From: Paraspadella gotoi
Taxonomy: Eukaryota > Chaetognatha
Direction of reading: 5' to 3'
NCBI GenBank assembly: GCA_051294375.1
Contig: CM119265.1
Coordinates: 18,958,631-19,022,630 of the forward strand
Length of the DNA stretch: 64,000 nt
The position numbers were made by a program, and so were the translations under genes. The notes under the pieces are model-generated. The model was not told the origin of the DNA. It did no database searches and saw nothing but the letters and a program-made list of their open reading frames with translations. Below, piece by piece: positions 38,878 to 51,097 of the stretch. The stretch's first letter is position 1, and each line of letters starts with the position of its first letter.

Positions 38878-41800
38878 AGGAGAGAGAAGTGTAAGAGGGT
38901 GTTGAGAGGAGAGAGAGTATGAGTGTAAGAGAGTGTAAAGCGAAGAGAGAGTAGAGTGTAAGAGAGTGTACTAGAGAGAGAGAGCTCGCTGTAAAAGAAG
39001 AGTGAGAGAGTGTTTAAGAGAGTGTAAAAGAGAGAGAGAGAGAGTGTAAGAGAGAGAGAGAGTGGTAAGAGAGAGAGGAGAGTGTGTAAGAGAGTGAGAG
39101 ATGTAAGAGTTAAAGAGAGAGAGGAGTAAGTAAGAGGACACGAGAGAGTGTAAATGAGGAGGGACTTGTGAAGAAGTGGTAGAGAGGCAGAGTAAGAGAG
39201 AGAGATGTCGTAGAGGAGGAGAGTGTAGAGAGAGAGAGAGTGTAAGAGAGAGAGTTGTTAGGTGATTGAGTAGAAAAGAGAGAGAGAGTTTGTGTAAAAG
39301 AGAGGATGGTTATAGAGACAGAGCTGTAAGAGAGAGAGTGTGTTGAAGAGAGAGAGAGTATGTTAGAGAGAGAGGAGTCGTGTGTGAAGAGAGGTAAGAG
39401 AGGGTTGTTGTAAGAGAGTTAAGAGAGAAATGTGCTAAGAGAGTGTAAGAGAGAGAGAGAGTGTAAGAGAGTGTAGAGAAGGAGAGTGAGATGGGAGAGA
39501 AGGCCAAGAGTGTAGAGAGAGATAGTGGTAAGAGAGAGAGAGAGAGTTGTGTATAGAGAGAGAGATGAGAGAGAGAGATGTTAAAGCAGTAGTGTAAGAG
39601 AGAGCAGAGAAGTGCTAAGAGAGTGTAAGAGAGAGATGAGAGAGCAAGAGGAGGTAGAGAGAGTGTAAGATATGTAAGAGAGATGAGAGTGTAAGAGAAG
39701 TTGGTGAGACGAGAGAGTGTATAAGAGAGTGTAAGAGAGAGAGAGAGTGTAAGAGAGTGTAAGCAGAGAGAGAGTGTAAGAGAGAGTGTAAGAGAGGTGT
39801 AGAGAGCAGAGTAGTTGAGAGAGTGTAGAGAGAGAGTAGCAGTAGTAGAGAAGAGTGCTAAGGAGAGGACTTAAGAGAGGTAGAGAGAGGTGTGAGAGAA
39901 AGAGAAGAGTGTAAGAGAGTGTAAGAAGAGAGAGAGAGTGTAGAGAGTTGTAAGAGAGGAAGAGAGTTTAAGTTGTAGAGAGAGGTGTAAGAGAGAGAGA
40001 AGGAGAGTGTAAGAGAGAGAGAGTGTGTAAGAGAGAGAGAAGTGTCCAGAGGTAGCAGTTGTAAGAGAAGAGAGAGAGTGTAAGAGAGTGTAAGAGAGAG
40101 AGAGAGAGTGTAAAGAGAAGTGTAATGAGAGAGAGAGAGAGAGTTGTAAGGAGAAGAGAGAGTTTAAGAGAGTGTAAGATGAGAGAGTGTAAGAGAGTTG
40201 TAAGAGAGAGAGAGTGTAAGAGAGAGAGAGAGAGGTAAGAGAGTGTAAGAGAGAGAAGAGAGTGATAAGCAGAGAGAGAGAGAGTGTAAGACGAGAGAGA
40301 GAGTGTAAAGAGAGTGAGAGTGATAAGAGAGGAAGGAGATGTAGAGAGAGTAGAGCAGTGTAAGAGAGGGTGTAAAGAGGAGAGAGAGAGTGTTAAGAGA
40401 GTGTAAGAGAGAGAGAGTGTGAATGGAAGAGTAAGAGAGTGTTAAGAGAGGTAAGTGAGAGAATGTGTAAGAGAGTGTTAAGAAGAGAGACGAGTGTGTG
40501 TCAATTAGAGTGCTTTGTAAGAAGAGACGAGATGTGTAGTGTAGTAGAAAGAGTGTGTAAGAGAGAGTGGTAAGAGAGAGAGTGTGTATGAGTAAGAAGA
40601 GTGGTGTAAAGAGAGAGGAAGAGAAGTGTAAGAGAGAGGTGTTAAGAGAAGAGAGAGAGTGTAAAGAGTGTAAGAAGAGAGAGTGATGGAGTAGAGGTTA
40701 GGAGAGAGAAGAGTGTGTAGAGAGAGAGAGGTGTAAAGAGAAGAGAGAGAGTGTTGTAAGAGAGAAGAGGATAGTAGAGAGGGGTGTAGAGAGAGAGAGA
40801 GTGTAAGAGGAGAGGCAGTGTAAGGAGTGTTAAGAGAGAGAGAGAGTGTAAAGAGAGTGTAAGAAGAGAGGAGAGTGTAGAGAGTGTAAGAGGAGAGAGA
40901 AGAGAGAGTGATAAGAGAGAGAGAGTGTAAGAGAGAGAGAGAGTGTAGAGAGAGAGGGAGGAGAGTGTGTCAGAGAGAGAGAGTGTGTAAGAGAGAGAGA
41001 GAGTGTAAGAGAGAGAGAGAGTGTAAGAGAGAGAGAGAGTGTAAAGAGAGTGTAAGAGAGAAGACAGAGAGTGTAAGAGAGTGTAAGAGAGAGAGAGAGT
41101 GTAAAGAGAGAGTGTAAGAGAGAGAGAGAGAGAGTGTAAGAGAGAAGAGAGAGTGTAGAGAGAGAGAGAGAGTGTGTAAGAGAGAGAGAGAGTGTGTAAG
41201 AGAGAGAGTGTAGGAAGAGGTAGGAGGTGTAAGAGAGTGTAAGAGAGAGAGAGAGTGTAAGAGAGTGTAAGAGAGAGATGAGAGTATGTAAGAGAGAGAG
41301 AGAGTTATAGAGAGAGAGAGGAGTGGTCAAGAGGAGAGAGAAGTGAGAGAGAGAAGAGTGTAGGAAGAAGAGAAGAGTGAAAGAGGGAGAGAGAGAGTGT
41401 AAGAGAGAAGAGAGGTGTGTAAGGAAGAGAGAGTGTCGTAAAGAGAGAGAGAGTGTGTAAGATTGAGAGAGAGTGGTGTAAGAAAGAGAGAGTGAGTTGT
41501 GTAAGAGAGTGTTAAGTAGAGAGTGTAAAGAGAGGTCAGATGGAGAGAGAGAGTGTGAGAGAGGGAGAGTGGAGAGAGAGAGAGAGGATAGTGAGAGAGA
41601 AGAAGTGTAAGAGAGAGAGAGATGAGATTGTAAGAGGAGAAGAGAGTGTGTAAGAGAGAGAGAGTGTGTAAGAGAGAGAGAGAGTGGTGTAAGAGAGAGA
41701 GAGTGTGTAAGAGCAGTGTAAGAGAGAGAGTGTAAGATGAGAGAGAGAGTGTAAGAGAGTGTAAGAGAGAGAGAGTGTAAGAGAGAGAGTGTCGTGTAAT

Positions 41801-44800
41801 GAAGAGTGTAAGAGAGAGAGAGAAGAGTGTAAGAGAGAGAGCAGGTGTTTTGTAGAGAGAGAAGAGAGAGTGTGTAAGAGAGAAAGAGATGTGTGTACGA
41901 GAAGAGAGAGAGTGCTGTGTAAGAGAGAGAGAGAGATGTGTAAGAGAGAGAGAGAGTGTAAGAGAAGAGAGAGTGATGTTAAGAGAGAGAGAGAGAAGTG
42001 TGTAGACGAGAAGAGAGGTAGTGTTAAGAGAGAGAGAGAGTGTGTAAGAGAGTGTTAAGAAGAGTGTATCGAGAGAAGTGGTAGAGAGAGTGTAAGAGAG
42101 AGAGAGAACAGATGTGAGAGAGAGAGAGTGGTTGTAGAGAGAGAGAAGAGAGATTGTGAGAGAGGAGAGTGAGAAAGAGAGAGAGTGTCATAGAGAGAGA
42201 GAGAGAGATTGTTAAGAGAGAGAGAGTGTAAAGAGAGAGAGAGAGGTGTAAGAGCAAGAGAGATGAAGGAGTGTGGAGATAGAGAGAGTGTAAGTAGAGA
42301 GAGAAGTTTAAGAGAGAGAAGTCTAAGAGAGAGAGAGTGTAAGAGAGAGAAAGAGTGTTAAGAGATGAGAAGGGTGGGGAGAGTGTGTAAGAGAGAGAGG
42401 AGAGGAGAAGAGAGTGGGTGTAAGAGAGAGACGAGAGTGTTGTAAGAGAGAGAGAGAGTGTGTAGGAGGAAAGAAGAGAGTGTGTAAGAGAGAGAAGAGA
42501 GAGTGTGGTAGAGAGAGGTGTGTAGAGAGAGGGTAAGAGAGAGAGGTAATGAGAGGAGAGAGAGGCGTATGTGAGTAGAGAGAGAGAGAGTGTGAAGAGG
42601 AGAGAGAGCTTGTGAAGTAAGAGAGAGGTTAACAGCAGGTTAAGAGAGATGTGTAAGAGACGAGGTAGTTAAGAGTGAAGAGAGAGTGTAAGAGAGAGTA
42701 GATTGTAAGAGAGAGAAGAGGTGTAAGAGAAGAGAGAGTGTAAGAGAGAGAGAGAGTCATGTAGAGAGAGGAAGAGAGAGAGATGTATGAGAGAGACGGA
42801 GAAGTGAAGGAGAGAGTGGTGTGAAGACGAGAAGAGTGTGTAAGAGGAGAGAGATGTGATGTAAGAGAGAGAGAGTGTGTAAGAGATAGAGAGAGTGTGG
42901 TAGAGAGAGAGAGTGTGTAAGGGATGTGTGCAGAGAGAGGCTGTGTTAAGTGAGAGAAGTGAGTGGAGAGAGTCGGATAGAGAGTGTGTAAGAAGAGAGG
43001 TGAGAGTGTGTTAAGAGAGAATGAGTAAGAGAGAGTTTGTGTAAAGAGAGAGAGGTGTTAAGAGAGAGAGAGTGTGTAAGAGAGAGAGAGTGAAGAGAGA
43101 GAGTGTAAGAGAGAGAGAGTGTTACGAGAGAGGATGTGTGAGCGGGGTAGAAGAGGAGAGAGAGAGAGAGTGGGTAAGGAGAGAGTGTGAGAGAGTGTGA
43201 GAGAGTGTAAGAGAGAGAGTGTAAGAGAGAGAGGAGTGTGTAAGAGAGAGAGAGTGTAGAAGAGAGAGAGTGTAAGAGAGAGAGAGTGTAGAGAAGAGTG
43301 TAAGAAGAAGAGAGAGATGTAGAGAGAGAGAGATGTGTAAGAGAGAAGAGTGTAAGAGAGAGAGTTGTAAGAGAGAGTGAGAGTGTAAGAGAGAGTGAGA
43401 GTGTAAGAGAGAGAGAGAGTGTGAGAGAGAGAGAGTGGTGTAAGAGAGAGAGAGTGTGTAAGAGAGAGAAGAGTGTGAAGAAGAGAGTGTGTAAGAGAGA
43501 GAGAGGTGGTAGGAGAGAGTGTAGAGAGAGAGCTGTGTAAGAGAGAGTGTAAGAGAGAGAGAGTGTAAGAGAGAGAAGAGAGTGTTGAAGATGAAGAGAG
43601 AGAGAGGTGTAAGAGAGTGTAAGAGAGAGAGAGAGTGTAAGAGAGTGTAGAGAGAGAGAGAGTGTAAGAGAGAGAGAGATGTGTAAGAGAGAGAGAGTGT
43701 GTAAGAGAGAGAGAGAGTGTGTAAGAGAGAGAGAGTGTAGTAAGAGAGTGTGTAAGAGAGAGAGAGGTGTGTAAGAGACGAGAGAGAAGATGTGTAAGAG
43801 AGAGAGAGTGTGTAAAGAGAGAGAGTGTGTAAAGAGAGAGAGAGAGAGTGTGTAAGAGAGAGAGAGAGAGTGTAGAGAGGAGAGAGTTGAGAGAAGAGAG
43901 AGTGTAAGAGAGAGAGAGAGTTGTAAGAGAGAAAGAGTGTGTAAGAGAGAGAGAGTGTGTAAGAGAAGAGAGAGTGTTGTAAGAGAGAGAGAGTAGATGA
44001 GTAGAGTGAGAGAGAGAGAGTGTAAAGAGAGAGATGTAAGAGAGAAGAGAGAGTGTAAGAAGAGAGAGTAGAAGAGAGTGTAAGAGAGAGAGAGAGAGTG
44101 TAAGAGAGAGAGGAGTGTAAGAGAGAGAGAGAGTGTAAAGAGAGAGAGAGTGTAAGAGAGAGAGAGTGTAAGAGAGAGAGAGTGTAAGACAGAAGAGAGT
44201 GTGTAAGAGAGAGAGAGTGGTGTAAGAGAGAGAGAGAGTGTAAAGAGAGAGTGTAAGAGAGGAAGAGAGGTGTTAAGAGAGAGAGAGAGTGTAAGAGAGA
44301 GAGAGATGTAAGAGAGAGAGAGTGTATAGAGAGAGAGAGTGTAAGAACAGAGAGAGTGTAAGAGCAGAGAGAGTGTAAGAGAGGAGGAGTGTGGAGAGAG
44401 AGGTGTAAGAAGAGAGAGTGTAAGAGAGAGTAGAGTGTGAAGAGAGAGAGAGTGTGAGAGAGGTGTTGAGAGAGAGAGAGCTGGAAGAGAGTAAGAGAGA
44501 AGTGTGTAAGAGAGAGAGTGTGTAAGAGAGAGAGTGTGATTAGAGAGAGAGAGGTGTAAGAGTAGAGAGAGAGCAGAGTGTCGTGAGAGAGAGTGATGTG
44601 GAGAGAGAGTGTCTGTATAGAGAGAGTGTGTAAGAGAGAGTGTGTAAGAGAGAGTTTGTAACAGAGAGATTGTAAGAGATGGAGAGTGTGAGAGAGAGAA
44701 AGAGTGTGAGAGAGAGAGAGAGTGTGAGAGAGAGAGAGTGTGTGAGAGGAGTGGTGAGAAGAGAGAGAGTGTGACGAGAGAGAGAGTGTTAGAGAGAGAG

Positions 44801-45949
44801 AGAGAGTAGATGAGAGAGAGAAGAGAGAGAGTGGTAGAGAGAGATGAGAGTGTGAAGAGAGAGGTAGAAGAGTTGTAAGAGAGTGAAGAGAGGAAGTGTA
44901 GAGAGAGAGTGTAAGAGAGTAGAGAGAGTGTAGAGAGAGAGAGTGAGAGAGAGGAGAGAGCGTGTGAGAGATGAGAGAGAGTGAAGTAGAGAGGAGTTAG
45001 AGAGAGAGAGTGTATAGTGAGAGAGTTAGAGAGAGAGAGAGGTAAGAGAGAAAGAGAGAGATGAGTGTAAGAGAGAGAGAGTGTAAGAGAGAGGAGAGAG
45101 TGTGTAAGAGAGAGAGAGAGAGTGTAAGAGAGAGTGTAGGAGAGTGGTAAGAAGAGTGTGAGAGTGAAGAGATGAGTGGAGAGTGTAAGAGAGAGTGTGA
45201 GAGTGTAAGAGAGAGAAGAGTGGTAAAGAGAGACGGAGAGTGTGTAGGAGAGAGTGTAGAGAGAGAGAGTGTAAGAGAGAGAGAGAGTGTAAGAGAGAGA
45301 GAGTGTAAGAGGAGAGAGTAGTGAGTGTAAGAGAGAGTGTAAGGAGAGAGTGTAAGAGAGAGTGTAGAGAGAGAGTGTGAGAGGTGTGTAGAGAGAGAGT
45401 GGTAAGAGAGAGAGAGAGAGTGTAAGGGTCGATAGGTATGAGAGAGAGTGTAAGAGAGAGTGTGAGAGAGAGAGAGTGTAAGAGAGAGGAGAGGTGGTGA
45501 GAGAGAAGAGAGAGAGAGAGAGAGTGTAAGAGAGAGAGTAGAGAGATGTAAGAAGAGAGAGTGTAAGAAGAGAAGAGAGTGTGAGGAGAGTGTAAGAGAG
45601 AGTGTAAGAGAGAGAGAGACTGTGAGAGAGAGATGTAGAGAGAGAGTGAAGAGAGTAGTGAGAGTAAGAGAGTGTAAGAGAGAGAGATGTGAGAGAGTGT
45701 AAAGAGGGATGATAAGAGAGAGAGTGTAAGTAGAGAGTGGGAGAGAGAGAAGTGGTAAGAGAAGAGTGTAAAGAGAAGAGAGTGTAGAGTAGGTGTAAAG
45801 AGAGGGTGTGGGGTGTGAGAAGGGGGTGTAGAGAGAGTGTAAGGAGGAGAGAGAGAGAGTGTAGGAAGAGAGCAGTGATAAGAGAGAGTGGAGAGAGAGT
45901 GTAAGAGAGAGAGAGAGAGTGTAAGAGAGAGAGAGTGTAAGAGAGAGAT
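38878..45949 (-). repeat. Satellite array, right arm (purine strand on +), ~7.1 kb
   Basis: Same units as the left arm but reverse-complemented on +, reading GAGAGTGTAA and GAGAGAGAGAGAGTGTAA. Indel noise is at least as heavy, especially at 38.9-42 kb. Toward the right end the units more often carry single GTGTAAGAGAGAGA spacing. Together with the left arm it forms a very large inverted repeat. Confidence 0.95.
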
Positions 45950-48598
45950 AATCATACTTTTTTTTGTTTTTCGGTGTAATGCTACATTATTTAACATTAT
46001 AATTTAGCTATAAAAGATATAAAGAAGAATAATTGCTTTTTAATAGAGTCAGCACGAACCTTTGGAATGATACGTTTTTTTAAAAAATACCGTCTTCGAT
46101 ACAAATGTTTTGACCAATTATTATTAATTTTGCAAAACATCTTGATCATTTGAGTGAAAAAAGGTCACGATACAATCATGGTGCGATTATGATGCGATCA
46201 CATTCGGCCTCGAAGGAATCATGGGGATTTTTTTTCTCGCCGAGATAGTGAACCCTGGGGAAACTAAAAGGAAAGGAATGATGTGAGAGAAAAGCCTCCG
46301 GATCAACGGAGCGCGTGAATTATGAATGAGGGAGTCGCAATGATTGGCCAGAAGAGAGGGAAGTGATTGATATCAGTTGGAAGCAATGATTGGAGGGTGT
46401 TAGGGCCAATGATTGACGAGAAAGGATTACAATCACTAAGGAAAAATTATTGACGACAGTCAGGCGCATTGAATGGTCAAGAGGGATTACGATCATCGGT
46501 GAATTTGGCAAAGAATAGGGAAGCGCGTGTTAACTGCTCCGTTAATTGTTCGTCTGTGGGAAAAAGAGATTTATGAATTATGATGATTGAGCGAAAAAAA
46601 TATAAAAAAAAAAAAACTCGGGGGGAAAGAACCGCGGTAGAAAGAGATTAGCGAATGTAATTTCCTCGTCAAAATCGGGAAAAGGTGGTGGGGGTTAATG
46701 TTGTTAGAAAGATGGGTAGATGGGGAGACGGGGTGTTGGTTATTTAACTGAAGGCAATCAACAGCAACGAGAAGCTTGGGAATGAGAAAAAAAAGAAGTC
46801 GGAAGACAATCAAGAAAGGAGGCGGAAATGTTAAAGGTCGTGAGGTCGTAACTCGTCAAGAAAGTCTAGCGAAGCGAAGATAACGAGGTGAGAGACTCGG
46901 AGAGAAAAAGAATTGCAAAGCACACTGACGCGAGTACATTTACGCGTACAGTGACGCGCACGTAATGGACGCACGCGCTTTGACGCGGCAAAATTTGACA
47001 CGGTCATTGCCCACTGGGCACTGGGCACTGGGCCCACGCGGCGATCGCCTCTGCTGTCCTCGTCAACTTGGGACATTCAATCACGCCTGAACATATCGGG
47101 TGCGTCATAAGACCAATCAGCGAATTCAACGTGAAAAAAATAGTTCGCGAAAACTGTAGTCTCTCTCTCTCTGACCATTTATACTACTAAATACATGTCG
47201 CTTATCAATTATTAGGGTAACTTTAACTATTCGACGTCTGCAACCAACTTTAGCTACCACCGGTTGTGCTTTGTTTATCCATTTTATGTTTCAGGTAGAA
47301 AATGAATTGCTTATGTACGAGTTTTATAAAGAAACAATGTTTAAGTTGCCTCTGCTTTCAGACTTATTTTACAAATGGCGACGTTCGAGGTTTCAAAAGT
47401 TGTTTATTATTGAAGTTAAAAACAGATAAAAGCATTTCCAAGATCTTTGTAAACAATCCAATTAAAAAATAAAATTTCGGTTGAATGGTAAATAAACGGT
47501 CTTAAATCCGTTTCGACGTCGTAATCTTGGAGGCAACTGAAGAATTTACAAAATTCCAAATCAAATGTTATCTAAAATAACCCAGATTGCCTCGGCCAAC
47601 CCTTTTCCCCTCTTCTTCAATTATCCATCGTCGCGACTCCCGATCGCGAATTTGGGAAACTTGAACAAAGATATTTTCATTCCCAATCGTCGGACGTTGA
47701 GCCGTCTCCTCCTATGGCGACGCTCGCCACCGCCAATACACATAAATTTCGGACATGTTTCAGCTTTAATGTAAGCTTTCATCAGCGCAAAAACGAATTT
47801 CTCTCTTTCTCTCTCTCTCTCTCTCTTCAAATTTCAAAGTCTGTGAAAATATTTGTTTTACAAGGAAACAAGGAAAAGAAAGGAAAGGAATAACATTGTT
47901 ATATTTTTAAACGGTTAGCAATTGGGTTAAGGTTGGTTAGTTAAGGATTTATAATAAAAAGTTTTTTTACCCTTACCAGTATATTTTTCGATTTCTTTAC
48001 GTCGCTCATAAGAAGCGAAAAAAAAATGACCACAAAATCCCGGTCGACGAATGTAAAAATAAGCCAATTATTTTGTGTTTTTAATTGTTTTGACATATTT
48101 GCTTGTTACCTTATTGCATTTTTTTCTGTCAAATAATAATATAGATCTGAAATACACTTTTGCACATGATTACCTGATTAATTATATTTAACTACTACCG
48201 AGTATGGATCAAGAAAAGAAAATTGGTATGTCACGTGACCTCTTTCAGCCAATCAGAATGCGAGAAAATTGTGATTTGAAAAGTTTCGTTATTTGGACAA
48301 AGAAATGTCTCCGTGTGTGATACTGAAAAATATTTCAAAATTTTTTTTAGGCAGATGAGAAGATTGTATCATGGGTCATTGAAATATATTGCGGAATCGT
48401 CCCTATTATAAATTTAAGTTAATTTTGGCCCGCCTTATTGCCCAGAGCCCGGGGATGCTTGGCCCGTGACACACAAAGCGTGCGGACTTTGTCGAATCAC
48501 GAAGGACGGGGGACGGAGCTTCTCAGCCTGAGGGCGTGGGCGTTCGACTGCGCTCAGAAAAGATCGATCTGCCAACGAGGAGTTTACGACCCTAATCG
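45950..48598. other. Intergenic region right of the satellite
   Basis: No gene is supported. Features seen: four tandem ACTGGGC-type units at about 47012-47033, CCAAT-type boxes at about 47113 and 48251, a CACGTG E-box at about 48232, a copy of a dispersed repeat (47507-47742) and a short CT run at 47809-47826. A GC-rich patch at about 46920-47080 has many CGCG/GACGCG words but no open frame I trust. Confidence 0.5.
47507..47742 (-). repeat. Dispersed repeat, copy 1
   Basis: Read on -, this ~236-bp segment matches 52788-53013 read on +. Shared words include GTATTGGCG, CGGCTC(A/G)ACGTCCGACG, AAGTTTCCC, GAGTCGCGACGA, CAGTTGCCTC and CGACGTCGAA in the same order, with substitutions and indels between. 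It has no clear coding frame conserved between the copies. Confidence 0.7.
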
Positions 48599-48775
48599 TT
48601 AGACGTCGTCGTCGTTGTCGTCGTCGTCGGTTATCCCGGTCGTCGCTTTAGCCGTCGTCGTTCTCTTGACGTTCTTTTTCCAGCCACGCTGCGGCGTCTT
48701 TGGGCGTCGTCTCCGTTGTCGAGTTAGAATGTCGTAAACGACGCTGAACCGATCGGTGTCGAAAATCGCGTCCAT
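48599..48775 (-). CDS. Small basic/acidic protein of unknown function, 58 aa
   Basis: The ORF starts MDAIFDTDRFSVVYDILTRQ, continues with a basic patch RRRRPKTPQRGWKKNVKR and a Thr/Ala stretch, and ends in an acidic tail DDDDNDDDV before TAA. It reads like protein rather than repeat translation. The start is about 50 bases downstream of a full CRE in a compact promoter-like cluster. It has no homologue that I recognise. It could be a short intronless gene, or a first exon if translation is spliced onward, but no good donor was found. The acidic tail comes from a GTC-triplet run and might be chance. Confidence 0.4.
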   Translation of the reverse strand: MDAIFDTDRFSVVYDILTRQRRRRPKTPQRGWKKNVKRTTTAKATTGITDDDDNDDDV

Positions 48776-48827
48776 TTCCACCAATGAGCGGCCTTCGCCG
48801 GGGAAAAAACGACGTCGCGTGGAGCGA

Positions 48828-48940
48828 TGACGTCATTTGAGGTTCAAGGACCGACGAGAGACGAAAATCGACTTACGTTCGACCAATCAGAGAGCGAGGA
48901 AGAGGTCGAAACGACGCCGCCGCCGGGCGCGATGACGTCA
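48828..48940. promoter_or_regulatory. CRE-CCAAT-CRE promoter-like cluster
   Basis: Two perfect TGACGTCA palindromes (48828-48835 and 48933-48940), both preceded by GCGA, flank a CCAAT box at 48883-48887 in a GC-rich island. CREB/ATF and NF-Y sites in this arrangement are typical of active promoters. It lies between the minus-strand 58-residue ORF and Ly6 gene 1 on +, so it could serve either or both. Confidence 0.6.
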
Positions 48941-49339
48941 CGAAGCACGGTTTCTCCCTCTCCCCCTTCTTTCCTGGATCGGTGTCTCAGTCTGTAATCG
49001 CTCTCTCTTTCTCTCTCTCTCTCTCGCGTTCTCTATCGTCGGTTTTGAGTCCTTGACGCTGTCGTTGTAGTCGAATATCAGGTTCCGGACATACGCACTG
49101 GTTTTCTCTCCCTTCCGCGGCATAATAAACAATCTCCTGTAATTAAGCAGCTATTTTTTTTATTTTACTAAAAAGAAATTACTAAAAAAAATTATTTAAG
49201 TTGTTTTTTTCGTTGAAAATTTAACAAAATATAAGTTTTTTAATAAATAAAAACAAAAGGTTTGTAAGTCATCAAATTCTCATTTTGTTCAAGGATACTT
49301 CAGTAAATTTTAAAATATGTTTTTTCTTCAATCAGCGCG

Positions 49340-49559
49340 ATGGACAACCGTTTACTTTTCGTAGTCTTTATTCTTCTTGGAATACAATCGGGTAGGTCAC
49401 GCCAAAAAAAATTTACGGACTCTTAGTCGAAAATAAACTGATTTGAAATTTTAAACTCTTTCTATGCAGTTTCGGTCCTTGGAATCAAATGTTTCGTTTG
49501 CAATTCGGGCGACGACGAAAATTGCTTGGGTAATTAAATAAGCTCTCTCTCTCTTCTCG

Positions 49560-49626
<67 letters not shown>

Positions 49627-51059
49627 CCCTCTCTCCTCTCTCCATTCGCAATAGTGGTTCTCAGAATCAACAACAATTCCCTCAGACCCGTTCGATAAGG
49701 CGACTGCGAAGGTGGAGAAGAAACTCAAGAACTGCGACGAGTACTCTAAGTTGGAAGACCTCAGGGACTCCAATGGAAAGCCCCTCAACTTCACTCACTG
49801 CCGGAAATTGGTCACCACAAGTAATATTTTTACTATTACTAACAGGCGGACTTTGGTTTGTGGTGGAGCTGTAGCCGAACATTGCGCCAAGTTCCCCCCG
49901 CTAATAAATATTACCCGGTGACTCATTGAGTAAACCAATCGACCCGTGACCGTGACGTACCGGGAGCGATCCCTATGGTACCTGCTACCTACTCTACGGG
50001 AAGCGTGAAGAAGACCCTATTACGCCGTTGGGGCCGATAAATCCCAGGACCCGCTCCATTGCTGGATAGTAATTATCAGCACACTTAAGAACTTTTGGCT
50101 ATTGATTCTTTGATAAGCAACGTGTTCAGCTCGCCGTAGTAAAACTACAAATCGATATTTCAACATTATTTTAAGGTTGTTCAGAAATTTTTTTTTTAAA
50201 AGCATCCTTGACAACATAATTAATAAATTAAAATTTATTTTCATACAACTCGGTTTATTGAAAATCTTTCGCTTCGCAAAAATTACTAAAATTTGAACGA
50301 TAATCTATATTTCTTGATGTCGTCGTGTACAAAGTTTCGATCTTTACATCAAACATCAATAAATTAACCAATCAAGCATGGATAGTGGCGTGGTGGCCAT
50401 ACATATTGCATACCACTTCACTAATCAGTAATCACTACCAATGCAATATAGGTATTATAGGCATTAAACTTTGCCCGACGAAATTGCGCAACGGTTTGAT
50501 TGGTGAATCTGCTGCGTCATGATTTAAAATGTCATTGAGAGAATTCGCTCACAAAGCAGAAAGACAACAATTTTGCGTTGGCTGTCGATATTCTGTTTCT
50601 CTTTCCAAAAAATAACCGATATTTATAAAATCATGTCCTTTTGTTTTCAGTCGATGACACCTTCCGAGTTTCTCGCAGTTGCGCCACGTTGAAGCCCGGA
50701 TCTAACAAAAGAGTTTACTCGGCCACGGATTACTATCAAAAAATGGACATAAGCTGCAAGGTGGGAAACTCCTCTTTTAAAACGTTACGCGTAAAAATTA
50801 ATGTAAGCATTGAAAAAAATAAAACGATATCGTGTTTAGAAAAAGTAGTAAAAATTACTATTTTTTTAGTTTTTTACGATCTTCAATTTTCCATTTTATG
50901 ATAGGATTTCGCGGTAGCTAGTCGTAATTAGGTTTATATTAAAATTAACAGGGCGACGAATGCAACGCAGCGACCACGACGACGGCGCCCGGAAAGGCGT
51001 TTAGTCTTCTCGCTTCCTTCATTATTTTTGTTTTGATTTTTAACGACGTCATGAACTAA
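49340..51059 (+). CDS. Ly6/uPAR quiver-like GPI-anchored protein (Ly6 gene 1), 5 exons, 168 aa
   Basis: Exons are 49340-49391, 49470-49529, 49686-49820, 50651-50802 and 50952-51059. GT-AG sites and phases (1,1,1,0) agree throughout. The protein has a signal peptide (MDNRLLFVVFILLGIQS), the first Ly6 cysteines in IKCFVCNSG, then DENCLGDPFD, THCRKLV, a VSRSCA motif and the terminal GDECN of the three-finger fold. A short Thr-rich spacer and a hydrophobic tail (AFSLLASFIIFVLIF) indicate a GPI anchor at the cell surface. The CRKLV...RSCA spacing is that of the quiver/sleepless branch, whose known members modulate channels and receptors; that role is inference here. Intron 2 contains (CT)n next to the acceptor, and intron 3 holds an unrecognised GC-rich insert at about 49940-50060. 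Confidence 0.88.
49543..49643 (+). repeat. (CT)n microsatellite in Ly6 gene 1 intron 2
   Basis: About 100 bases of CT with periodic TTCT interruptions, ending about 40 bases before the exon 3 acceptor, so it lies in or next to the branch/polypyrimidine region. Confidence 0.9.
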
Positions 51060-51091
51060 ACGTCAGCGAAACAATTAAATAGAAAAAACCA

Positions 51092-51097
51092 AATAAA
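51092..51097 (+). promoter_or_regulatory. Polyadenylation signal AATAAA for Ly6 gene 1
   Basis: AATAAA 33 bases after the stop codon. It is the first canonical hexamer downstream and would give a short 3' UTR. Confidence 0.6.

Noticed and set aside
29681-45949. Possible CRISPR array, because of regular short repeats
   Set aside because: There are no unique spacers of constant length, the repeats are dinucleotide-based, and the context is an animal genome.
48938-49126. Minus-strand ORF starting MPRKGEKTSAYVRNLIFDYN
   Set aside because: The first ~30 residues look protein-like, but the rest translates a GA repeat and the CRE region, and a donor-like GTGCGT interrupts it early. There is not enough to call a gene.
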